In this document: positions 9,147 through 17,602 of the stretch, in pieces
Layout of the letters: every line of letters starts with the position of its first letter
Numbering within the stretch: the stretch's first letter is position 1
Source: Paenibacillus tundrae
GTDB taxonomy: Bacteria > Bacillota > Bacilli > Paenibacillales > Paenibacillaceae
Assembly (NCBI RefSeq): GCF_030812775.1
Contig: NZ_JAUSTI010000012.1
Coordinates: 111,882-175,881, forward strand
Reading direction: 5' to 3'
Length of the DNA: 64,000 nt
Position numbers and translations under genes: made by a program
Notes under the pieces: model-generated
Told to the model about the DNA's origin: nothing
The model's input: only the letters and a program-made list of their open reading frames with translations
Database searches by the model: none

Positions 9147-10427
9147 ATGAAGATATGGAAAAGCGTAGCAAGTGCGGTTCTGGTAAGCGTTCTGCTGGCA
9201 GGTTGCGGTTCCAATGCGGGTACAGAAAGTTCGGAGGGAGGCACTGCAGCAGGAAGCACGGTTTCGCTCAAAATATTCGTCGCACAACCACGGCTGAAAG
9301 AACACTACGATAAATATATAGAACAGTTCAAAGCCAAGGAGAAAGCCGAGAAAAATATTGAAGTGAACGTGCAGCTGGAGATGCCACCAGCAGATAATGC
9401 AGCCCAGATTCTCAAAACACGTCTTGCCTCCAATGATGCACCAGACGTATTCGCCCTTCATGCTGTTAACGAGATTCCACCGTTCAGTAAGGCAGGGTAC
9501 TTGGAGGATCTATCCGGGCAACCGTTCGTGGATAAGCTGCTCGATTCGGTTAAACCATCGGTTACTGATTCAAGTGGGAAGGTCGTAGCGGTTCCTTTGG
9601 AAACGTTATCCTGGGGATACCTCTATAACAAGGATATTTTCGAAGAGCAAGGATTGGAAGTACCAACGACCTTAACTGAGATGAAAGCGGTGGTAGAGAA
9701 GCTGAAGTCAGCAGGCATTACCCCATTTGAGCTTTCTTACAAAGAAGCTTGGGTTCCTCAGCTCTTCCTGCCGCTTACAGTAGGTGCGCTGTCACAGACG
9801 GATCACAAGGATTTCTTAGACAAAATGAACCAAGATCAAGGCTCATTCTCGGACATGAAGGCAATCTTCAATATCTTCGATCTGGTCACAGCTAATGGTA
9901 CAGAAAGAGCGCTGGAAGTAGGGCCAGACGATGCGGCGGCAGCCTTTGCAACAGGCAAAGCAGCAATGTGGGTACAGGGACCTTGGTATGCAGAGACAAT
10001 CTTAAAGTCTAACCCGGATATGAACTTTGGTGTGGCACCGATGCCGATCGACGACAACCCGGACAATACAAAGATTAACCTGAGTACCTCTACTTCATTA
10101 GCCGTATCCTCTTCAAGTAAAAACAAAGAAGTGGCACTCGATTTTGTAAACTATGTTCTCGATGACAAGGATTCTAGCGGTTTCTACGAGGCTTTGAAAT
10201 TTAACCCGGTAGCTAAAATTCATGACTTTAAGAGCTTCCCTTGGGTTGACGATGCGCTGAAATATGTGAATGAAGGCAAGGCTTATCAAGACCCGGCTGT
10301 TCCTCAAGCAGTCAAAGATGAATCTGGTAAAGTACTGCAAGGCTACTACTCCGGGCAGTTGAATCAGCAGCAGGTTATCGATGCACTCGACAAGGCATGG
10401 AAGTCCTACAACAAAGTCAACAAGTAA
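9147..10427 (+). CDS. ABC sugar-binding lipoprotein (family 1)
   Basis: The 426-residue protein begins with a lipoprotein signal ending in the lipobox LLAGC (C20), so it is anchored to the outer face of the membrane. The mature part has the family 1 solute-binding features ARLASNDAPDVFAL-like (TRLASNDAPDVFAL) near residue 92 and GKAAMWVQGPWYAE near 271. GGGAGG lies seven bases before the ATG. It is the first gene of an importer with two permeases (10653-12361). Its position behind the kinase/regulator pair and GH42 gene points to a galactoside or galactan oligosaccharide, which is inference. Confidence 0.9.
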   Translation: MKIWKSVASAVLVSVLLAGCGSNAGTESSEGGTAAGSTVSLKIFVAQPRLKEHYDKYIEQFKAKEKAEKNIEVNVQLEMPPADNAAQILKTRLASNDAPDVFALHAVNEIPPFSKAGYLEDLSGQPFVDKLLDSVKPSVTDSSGKVVAVPLETLSWGYLYNKDIFEEQGLEVPTTLTEMKAVVEKLKSAGITPFELSYKEAWVPQLFLPLTVGALSQTDHKDFLDKMNQDQGSFSDMKAIFNIFDLVTANGTERALEVGPDDAAAAFATGKAAMWVQGPWYAETILKSNPDMNFGVAPMPIDDNPDNTKINLSTSTSLAVSSSSKNKEVALDFVNYVLDDKDSSGFYEALKFNPVAKIHDFKSFPWVDDALKYVNEGKAYQDPAVPQAVKDESGKVLQGYYSGQLNQQQVIDALDKAWKSYNKVNK

Positions 10428-10430
10428 GGA

Positions 10431-10520
10431 GCTGCGAGTAACTTCGTACCCGCTATTGTTGACAAAACCCTGCGGTCTAGGAGTTTTGTCAACAAATTAG
10501 CGTTGCTTTATACTTCGCAG
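10431..10520. repeat. nested inverted repeat between binding-protein and permease genes
   Basis: A perfect 13-base pair TTGTTGACAAAAC (10456-10468) / GTTTTGTCAACAA (10483-10495) sits inside weaker outer arms (CTGCGAGTA near 10432 and TACTTCGCAG at 10511). No T-tract follows, so it is not a standard terminator. It may protect the upstream mRNA end and keep the binding protein more abundant than the permeases, or be an interspersed palindrome. Confidence 0.6.
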
Positions 10521-10587
10521 TCCCTAAGCAGATGAAACGGCTGGCAGAACGTACTTCGTTCCCCCGTTCACACGAAGTCTGTTTATG

Positions 10588-10623
10588 GAGGTTGTTCAAA
10601 AGCTGATAACCGCCTTTTTGAAC
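10588..10623. repeat. GAGGTTGTTCAAAA repeat with hairpin
   Basis: GAGGTTGTTCAAAA at 10588 recurs at 34763. Here TGTTCAAAA pairs with TTTTTGAACA ending near 10623, with a short loop. It lies in the gap ahead of the first permease gene. Confidence 0.45.
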
Positions 10624-10652
10624 ACGCACTTACAGTAAAAGGGGGAGATTCT

Positions 10653-11537
10653 ATGGCTACGAATGTGTTCAAGAAGTATCTGTCATTGCTTGCGTTCACT
10701 GCGCCTGCCTTTGTCATCTATGCGATATTCCTGCTGATTCCGACATTTAGCGGTATGTTTTATAGCTTAACGGACTGGAATGGACTTAATCGGGATTATA
10801 GCTTTATTGGTTTAAGTAATTTTATCGAATTATTTAAGGAAGACCCTGACTTTCTGAATTCCCTGTGGTTCACGATGAAGTATGTGGTATTTATGCTCAT
10901 TCTGCAAAATGGGATTGCTTTACTGCTCGCCGTATTCATTGAGACACGGACACGCAGCAAAGGATTGTTCCGAACCTTGTTTTTCATGCCAAACATGATC
11001 AGTACAATCATCAGTGCATTTATGTGGACATTCATATTCTCCCAAGTGCTGCCGCAGCTTGCTGAGAAACTCGCGTTCTCTCTGCTGGATCAGCAATGGC
11101 TGGGTGATCCGAAGGTCTCTTTTTACTCCATCATTATCGTATCGCTCTGGAATGGTGTAGGGTACATGATGATCATCTATCTTGCTGCATTGCAAGGTGT
11201 ACCGAAGAGCCTGAAGGAAGCCGCCACGATCGATGGGGCAAATGCATTCCAGGTATTGCGCAATGTCGTTATGCCGATGATTACCCATGCGATAACGATC
11301 TGTTTCTTCCTGACACTGAACGGAGCCTTCAAAGTGTTTGAAGTGGTGTATGGTCTGACAGGTGGCGGTCCGGGTAGAGCCACACAGGTGATTACGATGA
11401 ATATCTATGAAGAGGCGTTCTCCAATAACTTCAGGTATGGCTATGCGAGTGCCAAATCGGTTGTTCTATTCATCATCGTTCTGATCTTCACATTGATTCA
11501 GATTACGGTGATGAAGAAGAAAGAGGTGGAAGCATGA
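10653..11537 (+). CDS. ABC sugar permease, MalF-like
   Basis: The 294-residue integral membrane protein has six predicted membrane segments and the ATPase-contact EAA loop EAATIDGANAFQVLRNVVMP at about residue 190. AAAGGGGGAG precedes the ATG. It overlaps the second permease by four bases. With its partner it forms the channel of the importer fed by the lipoprotein at 9147. Confidence 0.92.
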   Translation: MATNVFKKYLSLLAFTAPAFVIYAIFLLIPTFSGMFYSLTDWNGLNRDYSFIGLSNFIELFKEDPDFLNSLWFTMKYVVFMLILQNGIALLLAVFIETRTRSKGLFRTLFFMPNMISTIISAFMWTFIFSQVLPQLAEKLAFSLLDQQWLGDPKVSFYSIIIVSLWNGVGYMMIIYLAALQGVPKSLKEAATIDGANAFQVLRNVVMPMITHAITICFFLTLNGAFKVFEVVYGLTGGGPGRATQVITMNIYEEAFSNNFRYGYASAKSVVLFIIVLIFTLIQITVMKKKEVEA

Positions 11538-12361
11538 GGATGCAACGGCTGAACAGTTATCTCATCCGACTACTGCTGATCATAGGTTCTCTCTTCGCGA
11601 TGCTACCGATCTATATGGCTGTAGTGAACTCGTTGAAGACACAAGGCGAGATGTTCCAATCCTTTATCGCATTGCCAACGACACTGCATTGGGAGAACTA
11701 TGCAGAAGCTTTTACCAAAATCAATCTGCTGCACAGCTCCATGAACTCGGCAATTGTCTCATTTCTTGGCATTGGCGGCATTGTACTCACAGCCTCGATG
11801 GCTGGATACAAGCTGTCACGAACATCAGGTCGACTGAGCAATATCATCTTCTTCCTGTTTGTAGCATCTATGTTGGTTCCATTCCACTCCATTATGATTC
11901 CGCTGACACGGATGGCGAGAGGGCTTTCGGTTCAGGGAAGTACGTATGGTCTGGCTCTGATCTACATTGGGCTTGGCGTTAACATGGCCATCTTCCTCTA
12001 TCACGGGTTTGTGAAGTCTATTCCGCGGGAGTTGGAGGAATCGGCGCAGATGGATGGATGTAATGAGTTCCAGACTTTCTTTCAGATTATTTTCCCGTTA
12101 TTGTTACCGATCACGGTAACGATTGCGATTCTGGACTTCCTCTGGATCTGGAATGATTTCTTATTACCTTTGTTGATGCTAACCGATGTGAATAACTATA
12201 CGCTCATTTTGTCCACCAATATGCTGTTTGGCGAATACAACAAGGAATGGCCTCTAATCCTATCCTCCTTGGTGTTAACCGCAATTCCCGTTATTCTGAT
12301 CTATGCTTTCTTCCAGAAGTTCATTATGGAAGGTATTGCTGAGGGAGCGGTAAAAGGGTAA
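11534..12361 (+). CDS. ABC sugar permease, MalG-like
   Basis: This 275-residue protein is the second half of the permease, with six membrane segments and the EAA-type loop EESAQMDGCNEFQTFFQIIFP near residue 172. Its ATG overlaps the TGA of the previous gene, so the two are translationally coupled. No ATPase gene follows; importers of this family commonly share a single MsmX-type ATPase encoded elsewhere. A terminator at 12449-12498 closes the operon. Confidence 0.92.
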   Translation: MRMQRLNSYLIRLLLIIGSLFAMLPIYMAVVNSLKTQGEMFQSFIALPTTLHWENYAEAFTKINLLHSSMNSAIVSFLGIGGIVLTASMAGYKLSRTSGRLSNIIFFLFVASMLVPFHSIMIPLTRMARGLSVQGSTYGLALIYIGLGVNMAIFLYHGFVKSIPRELEESAQMDGCNEFQTFFQIIFPLLLPITVTIAILDFLWIWNDFLLPLLMLTDVNNYTLILSTNMLFGEYNKEWPLILSSLVLTAIPVILIYAFFQKFIMEGIAEGAVKG

Positions 12362-12448
12362 GCGAGAGAAGACTGTACGAGATCTAGCGTAAAGGGCGAA
12401 GAACAGAACGTGCAGAGTATAGAGCAAGGATATGGAGAGTATAATAAC

Positions 12449-12498
12449 AAGCCGTCAAGTTTAGGGGAGCATTCTCGCTCTGTTCTTGGCGGCTTTTT
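12449..12498 (+). terminator. intrinsic terminator of sugar ABC operon
   Basis: AAGCCGTCAAG pairs with CTTGGCGGCTT and is followed by TTTT. It lies between the converging permease and MocR genes. Confidence 0.75.
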
Positions 12499-12502
12499 GA
12501 AT

Positions 12503-14002
12503 TTACTTTTCAAGAGAAGTGAGCAGTTCACGGACGGTATCTGCAAGAATGCTTAGTCCTTCCTCCATCTGCTCTGGTGTGCAATACGCATAAGACAGGC
12601 GAATATGCTCTTGATCGAGACGGTTGTACAGGTATCCAGGATGGATAAGTACACCGCGATCCAAGCACATTTGGAAGAGTCGTCTGATGGAGAGGGGAGC
12701 ACAAGTGAATTGCAGCCAGATATAGAACCCGCCACGAGGTATATTCCACTGAGCAAGTTCCCCAAAATATCGTTGCAGTAGTTCCAGCATATGATCACGC
12801 CGACTGCGCAGTTCAGGTCTTATACGATCCATGTGCCGCTCGTGATATCCATCAGCGAACCATACCGCAGCTGCTTCTTGAGCCAGAGAGCTTGTCCCAT
12901 AATCCGTCTGCATCTTAATATCTGCGAGCCGGCGAATGACTGGTTCGGGGCCGACTAACCAGCCAAGCCGCAGACCGGGACTAACTGCTTTTGACAGTGT
13001 GCCCATATGCAGTACGCGTCCCTCTTGATCTAACGCTTTCAGTGGCTTAGGTGCAGGCTCATCCAGCCATAGATCCATGTAGGCGGCATCTTCCAGAATG
13101 GAGAATCCTGTTGTATACGCCGTAGCAAGCAGCTCTTCACGCCGCTGTGCACTCATCAGCTTGCCCGTTGGGTTGTGGAAGCTAGGAATCGTATAAAGGA
13201 GTGGGAAGTTACCTTGCTTGAATGCTCGGTTGGAAGCCTGGCTCAATTCAGTAAGCTGTATGCCCTCGTCATCTAAGGGAATGCCGCCCATCTTCAGTCC
13301 AGCAGACTGAAAGGCATGGATGGAATACAGATACGATGGTTTCTCCAGTAAGACCGTCGCTCCCCGTGGAAGCAGACCTACAGATACGAGATTCAGAGCC
13401 TGAATGGAGCCGGATACGATCAGAATGGATGCAGGTGACGCTTGAATATCATGAAACTCCCGTAAATACGCAGATAACGCAACACGCAGTTCCAAACTAC
13501 CTTGTGGCTCCAAGTAATTCAGGCTGTGGGAACGGCGAGATAAAGTGAGCAAAATCTCATTGAATTCGTCATGTGGCATAAGCCCTGGTGCCAGTTCACC
13601 TGTACCGAGGCGGATGATGCCTGGTTGAAATTCCGACCGGTTAATCTGCTGCACTTCTGGAAGATTAGGATAGTAGGAGCCTTCTTCGGAAGCTTCCTCC
13701 CAATTAGGAATCTCCCGAACAGGCAGAGCGTTCCAGTCTAAGCTGCATACATACGTACCACCGCCATGTCTACCCTCAATCATACCTGCGGCCGTGAGAT
13801 TATCTAGAGCGCTGACAAGTGTGCTGCGATTAATCCCCATAGACTGAGCTAAGGTTCGCTGGGAAGGCAGGCGGGTTCCTGGAGCCCACTCGCCACTCGT
13901 AATTTTCTGGCGAATGTACAGTTCGATTTGTTGATACAGTGGCAAGGGTTGTGAGGGATTAGGCTTCCAGTCCATGCTTGGCCACGAATCAGAACGTTTC
14001 AC
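12503..14002 (-). CDS. MocR/GntR-type PLP-dependent regulator
   Basis: The 499-residue protein joins a GntR winged helix (residues about 15-90; PLYQQIELYIRQKI, TRLPSQRTLAQSMGINRSTL) to an aminotransferase fold I domain with the PLP lysine K338 in GTLSKAVSPGLRLGW and substrate-type motifs NPTG and EDAAYMD. Such MocR proteins are transcription regulators that sense an amine through PLP. The start is GTG at 14002, after GGAGG. It is divergent from a LysE-family exporter with only 150 bases between, which is the probable target. Confidence 0.92.
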   Translation of the reverse strand: MKRSDSWPSMDWKPNPSQPLPLYQQIELYIRQKITSGEWAPGTRLPSQRTLAQSMGINRSTLVSALDNLTAAGMIEGRHGGGTYVCSLDWNALPVREIPNWEEASEEGSYYPNLPEVQQINRSEFQPGIIRLGTGELAPGLMPHDEFNEILLTLSRRSHSLNYLEPQGSLELRVALSAYLREFHDIQASPASILIVSGSIQALNLVSVGLLPRGATVLLEKPSYLYSIHAFQSAGLKMGGIPLDDEGIQLTELSQASNRAFKQGNFPLLYTIPSFHNPTGKLMSAQRREELLATAYTTGFSILEDAAYMDLWLDEPAPKPLKALDQEGRVLHMGTLSKAVSPGLRLGWLVGPEPVIRRLADIKMQTDYGTSSLAQEAAAVWFADGYHERHMDRIRPELRSRRDHMLELLQRYFGELAQWNIPRGGFYIWLQFTCAPLSIRRLFQMCLDRGVLIHPGYLYNRLDQEHIRLSYAYCTPEQMEEGLSILADTVRELLTSLEK

Positions 14003-14050
14003 TTCGTTGTAACCTCCAATATGTGCATTTAAGGCGCGTTCGCATCGTTA

Positions 14051-14098
14051 TGGACAATATAACATTTGGTTGGTATACATGCCATCCAAGTGGTTGGT
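14051..14098 (+). promoter_or_regulatory. lysE promoter with candidate MocR operator
   Basis: TGGACA (14051-14056) and TATACA (14074-14079) are spaced 17 bases and form a plausible promoter toward the exporter gene. The direct repeat TGGTTGGT occurs at 14067 and 14091, 24 bases apart, with the inverse CCATCCAA at 14082, all over or just past the -10. MocR regulators often bind direct repeats, so this is the candidate operator. Confidence 0.5.
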
Positions 14099-14152
14099 TA
14101 CGTCGAGTTCATCCTCCTTTATTATAGATAAACAGACTTAGGGGGAGAACAT

Positions 14153-14764
14153 ATGGGTGTTTTTGTTCACGCGATAATATTGGCCTTTGGATTGATTTTG
14201 CCACTAGGCGTTCAGAATGTATTTATTTTTAATCAGGGGATGCTGCAACAGAAATTTTCGAATGCTTTACCAGCAATCATAACAGCAGCTATTAGTGATA
14301 CTTTGTTGATTGGAGCAGCCGTCGGGGGTGTATCGCTTATTTTGCTGCAATGGCCCTTGCTGACGAGTGTATTGTATGCGGGAGGTAGTCTATTTTTATT
14401 ATATATGGCATGGGGCATGTGGAAGTCAGCGAGTGCTGCACATGAATCAGGGAGCGTGTTGTCCGCAGGTCAGCAAATTGCATTTGCAGCCTCCGTATCT
14501 CTCCTGAACCCACATGCTTTATTAGATACAGTAGCTGTCATCGGCACGAGTTCACTTCAGTATGACGGCATGGAGCGGTTTTATTTTGCCTTAACGACAG
14601 CAGTGGTATCCTGGGTATGGTTTATGGGATTAGCAGGAGCAGGCAGAGGTATGGGGCGGTTAGATCGTTCAGGGCGCATGAGTGTGATGTTCAATCGGAT
14701 CTCGGCTGTAATCTTGGTTGGCGTGGCGGGCATGATGCTGTGGAAACTGCTTCAATCGTTATAG
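14153..14764 (+). CDS. LysE/ArgO family amino-acid exporter
   Basis: The 203-residue membrane protein has about six membrane segments and the family's N-terminal GLILPLGVQNVFIFNQG and the central SLLNPHALLDTVAVIG (NPH/K-x-x-D motif). It is expected to export a basic or other amino acid. GGGGGAG precedes the ATG by seven bases. Divergent pairing with a MocR regulator suggests induction by an amino compound. A terminator follows at 14828. Confidence 0.88.
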   Translation: MGVFVHAIILAFGLILPLGVQNVFIFNQGMLQQKFSNALPAIITAAISDTLLIGAAVGGVSLILLQWPLLTSVLYAGGSLFLLYMAWGMWKSASAAHESGSVLSAGQQIAFAASVSLLNPHALLDTVAVIGTSSLQYDGMERFYFALTTAVVSWVWFMGLAGAGRGMGRLDRSGRMSVMFNRISAVILVGVAGMMLWKLLQSL

Positions 14765-14827
14765 ATAGAGCATCGTTCATGGTTTAACCATTGTTCAACA
14801 TGTGAGTTTCAATAGCTCACTAGTAAT

Positions 14828-14877
14828 AAAAGAAGGGCATCCCATAAGTCATGAATATGACGAGGGACAGCCCTTTT
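14828..14877 (+). terminator. intrinsic terminator after lysE-like gene
   Basis: AAGGGCATCCC pairs with GGGACAGCCCTTTT, followed by a T-rich stretch. Confidence 0.65.
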
Positions 14878-15012
14878 GGCGTTATTTTGATGTAATGAAC
14901 CTGACACACGCTATTCGCTTCTATTTTCCCAGATCTGAGGTCTAACGAATCACAGAGGTGTTATATCATCGGATCAGTCGATTATGAAGGATAGCCACCG
15001 CTGGAACAGGAT

Positions 15013-15849
15013 TTAATCTGCTTTTAATAGCATGGATTCAATAAATACTTTCAACTCGTGACTTGTATGATTCAGTCGCTCAATAACATCACTAAATTCC
15101 GTGACAACTTCCGCTTGATTGCTACTAGACTGTGCGATGGATGTAATCTCATCCTCCATGTTTTTCATGGATTGCTGAACCTCACGTAGCGAACGTTCGA
15201 TGTTGACGGTTGCTTCCTTCGTTCCGGCAGACAGTTTACGTACCTCCGACGCCACAACGCCGAATCCTGCCCCCATCTCACCTGCTCGTGCCGCTTCAAT
15301 CGCAGCATTGAGACCAAGCAGGTTCGTTTGTTCAGAAATTTCTCGAATGAACGATGCCACTTTGGTTACCTCACCCGAATTCTGTACCGCCTGCCGCGTG
15401 TTATCGAGGATTTGAGAAGACGATGCAGATAATTGCTGAGACTGGGCAGCTACCGTCTGCACCATGTCTTGGAGTCGGGAACTAATTTCCGTAATCAGTT
15501 GGGTGAAATGCTCCAACTTCTCTTCGTTTTTGAGCGAGAAACCGATGGCAAAGGAGCCTACAATGGTTCCGTTCTCGTCCCGAAGTGGTGTAGCTGAAGA
15601 GTTAATCGTTGTGCCATAGAATTCTTCGGGAATCCGATTAGCGGATGTTTCCCCATGAATCAATGCACGGCGGAGAGTAGGATCTTCTAATGAGATCGGA
15701 TCACCCGCTCGAATGCCCAGGTCACAATCTTCACTCGGGACGTAATACACAAATTTCTCAGTATCCGTCACGGCGAGCATCAGATCGTCTTTGAGAAACA
15801 TAACTTTAAAATAAGGACAGGCTGCTACAAGGGCATCAACAATATTCAA
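15013..15849 (-). CDS. soluble methyl-accepting chemotaxis-type protein
   Basis: About 278 residues with no membrane segment. The first 115 residues form a PAS/Cache-like sensor (VMFLKDDLMLAVTDTEKFVYYVP, then GSFAIGFSL), and the rest is a short MCP signalling helix pair with the hairpin tip ISEQTNLLGLNAAIEAARAGE. It resembles the soluble YfmS-type receptors of Bacillus. The start is the TTG at 15849, nine bases after GGAG; a TTG at 15858 abuts that ribosome site. It stands alone in its strand. The ligand is unknown. Confidence 0.87.
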   Translation of the reverse strand: MNIVDALVAACPYFKVMFLKDDLMLAVTDTEKFVYYVPSEDCDLGIRAGDPISLEDPTLRRALIHGETSANRIPEEFYGTTINSSATPLRDENGTIVGSFAIGFSLKNEEKLEHFTQLITEISSRLQDMVQTVAAQSQQLSASSSQILDNTRQAVQNSGEVTKVASFIREISEQTNLLGLNAAIEAARAGEMGAGFGVVASEVRKLSAGTKEATVNIERSLREVQQSMKNMEDEITSIAQSSSNQAEVVTEFSDVIERLNHTSHELKVFIESMLLKAD

Positions 15850-16020
15850 TTTGGTCAACTCCTACATGATGTCTGATATGTTTGGTTCGCGTTGCTACGT
15901 TATTACCTTAGATCTTGAAGCTATGTAAAAGGCTAAACGTATAATTAACTTTATCATAAAGCTTTGAAACAGGGACGGTGAATTATATAGAAAAAAGTTA
16001 TCTACAAAAGAGATTCAATA

Positions 16021-16046
16021 AAAAAGCCCAGAGGTTCTCTCTAGGC
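16021..16046 (-). terminator. intrinsic terminator on the minus strand
   Basis: Read on the minus strand, GCCTAGAG pairs with CTCTGGGC with one mismatch and is followed by TTTTTT. It lies downstream of moaA. Confidence 0.6.
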
Positions 16047-16113
16047 AATGTAATCGTGTAACTCACATATTTCGATATTGTTTAGCCGTGCTAAACGCTT
16101 AGAGGGAGTACAT

Positions 16114-16293
16114 ATGCTGTACACTCTCGATGTGATTAGTATACTCGATGGGCGCAATATACTCGCTGTGGATGGGAATCAGATCGAGCTCCCTGTGTTC
16201 CAAAGACTAGTGTATAGCAGCCTTACCCACCAATCTGAGACATCCGTCTCGCTGTTGGTGTATGGCTTTGCATTTTTTGTTCCAGTGCCATAG
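16114..16293 (+). CDS. doubtful 59-residue reading frame
   Basis: ATG at 16114 follows AGAGGGAG by five bases, and the first 30 residues (LYTLDVISILDGRNILAVDG) read like a real protein. The last 71 bases overlap the end of moaA on the other strand, and there the translation looks like a shadow. It may be the remnant of a gene cut by the moaA junction. I do not recognise it. Confidence 0.22.
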   Translation: MLYTLDVISILDGRNILAVDGNQIELPVFQRLVYSSLTHQSETSVSLLVYGFAFFVPVP

Positions 16294-17224
16294 CCATCTC
16301 ATGGTTCTTCGGTTTGGTGCCGAGTGCTTTGAGGAAAAGAGCAGCCATCGCCGCAGGATCATCGACAAAGCGTCGCACGTTATACTCATCTGACCAATAC
16401 AAGCAGGCTTTGATATGTCCATCTGCGGTCAAACGCAGACGATTACAGTTATCACAGAAGTGGTCACTTACCGGATGAATCAATCCGAATGTACCTTGTG
16501 ATCCTGAAATTTTCATGTTTCGTGAGGGTCCGTTCCCGGCAGGGCCTTCGGTTTGATCCACAGTCCATCCGGCCTCTGCACATACATCGGTGACAGCTTC
16601 GAGTGGCAAATAGGACTTGCGCCAAGAGTCAGAAGCATGCCCAATCGGCATGTATTCAATGAACCGAACATGAAGTGGCTGGTCAAGGGTCAGCGCGATG
16701 AAGTCCTTGATTTCATCATCATTAATGCCTTTCATCAGTACCACATTCAGCTTAATCGGTTCGAGCCCAACGTTGGTCGCTGCCTCAATGCCTTTCAGCA
16801 CCTTGTTGACATCACCGCCACGGGTAATCATGGAGAAGCGATCCGCACGCAAGGAATCCAGACTGATATTAATTCGGTTCAGTCCAGCATCCTTCAGCGC
16901 CTGAGCCTGCTTGTCCAACAGCAATGCATTCGTAGTTAAAGCAATATCTTCAATTCCGTCAATGGCGGAGATCATCGCGACGAGCTTGTGCAGGTCTTTG
17001 CGTACTAATGGTTCACCGCCGGTTAAGCGCACTTTGCGCATTCCCATAGGAGCCAGCACTCGAAGCACCTGAGCAATTTCTTCATAGCTCATTATTTCAT
17101 CATGGGGGGCGAATTCCATTCCCTCGGCTGGCATGCAGTATACACAACGCAAATTACAGCGGTCCGTAACAGAAATACGGATATAGTCATGTATTCTGCC
17201 AAATGAGTCCTGGAGCATTTCCAT
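16223..17224 (-). CDS. moaA: GTP 3',8-cyclase MoaA
   Basis: The 333-residue radical SAM enzyme performs the first step of molybdopterin synthesis, cyclising GTP. The N-terminal cluster motif is C23-x3-C27-x2-C30 (CNLRCVYC) and the C-terminal cluster motif is CDNCNRLRL..IKAC. The protein ends in the GG tail (RRMSQIGG) that activates the enzyme with MoaC. The start is the ATG at 17224 behind AAAGGGTGG; the frame runs back to 17233. No other molybdopterin gene is adjacent; mobA is at 1830. Confidence 0.95.
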   Translation of the reverse strand: MEMLQDSFGRIHDYIRISVTDRCNLRCVYCMPAEGMEFAPHDEIMSYEEIAQVLRVLAPMGMRKVRLTGGEPLVRKDLHKLVAMISAIDGIEDIALTTNALLLDKQAQALKDAGLNRINISLDSLRADRFSMITRGGDVNKVLKGIEAATNVGLEPIKLNVVLMKGINDDEIKDFIALTLDQPLHVRFIEYMPIGHASDSWRKSYLPLEAVTDVCAEAGWTVDQTEGPAGNGPSRNMKISGSQGTFGLIHPVSDHFCDNCNRLRLTADGHIKACLYWSDEYNVRRFVDDPAAMAALFLKALGTKPKNHEMAMALEQKMQSHTPTARRMSQIGG

Positions 17225-17288
17225 GCAGACCACCCTTTCACCTCTCAGATTGGAAAAAGCTCTTTCCTATATAAGTTCAACAACCAAT

Positions 17289-17438
17289 ATTTACATTGAG
17301 GCTCCAGAACAGAACAACCTTCCAATCGCTGTTATCCCCAGATTTTTTTGATTCTCTTTTCCCAAAGGGTCAAATCCGGGGATAAAGGCGAACGCTTCGC
17401 TTCTTCAGGTTATTTCTGTTCTCTCCGCTACTGTAAAT
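17289..17438 (-). repeat. dispersed structured repeat, copy 3 (inverted, shorter)
   Basis: On the minus strand this copy reads TATTTACAG, CGGAGAGAACAGAAAT, GAAGCGAAGCG, TTTATCCCCGGATTT paired with AAATCTGGGGATAA, AACAGCGATTGGAA, TGTTCTGTTC and TGTAAAT. It lacks the AAGCTTTCT hairpin module found in copies 1 and 2, so that module is optional. It lies in the moaA upstream region. Confidence 0.7.
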
Positions 17439-17602
17439 ATCGTTGATCTTATATACAAGAGCATGTTACAACATGCTAACCAAAATAAATGCGACAAATT
17501 CAAAAAGAACAGTTGCATCAAATTTTAGCTATTTCTCCAATCCGCGTCAATGATGACGTCGGATGATAGCATTCGTTTTGCGGCGTTAAAAGGGGCTTAA
17601 AT

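Noticed and set aside
16207..16422. Extra minus-strand frame at the moaA 3' end
   Set aside because: It is a shadow of moaA in another frame with no start context.
17439..17602. CCGCGTCAATGATGACGTCGG near 17548 as a terminator
   Set aside because: The stem is short with a mismatch, and no T-tract follows on either strand.
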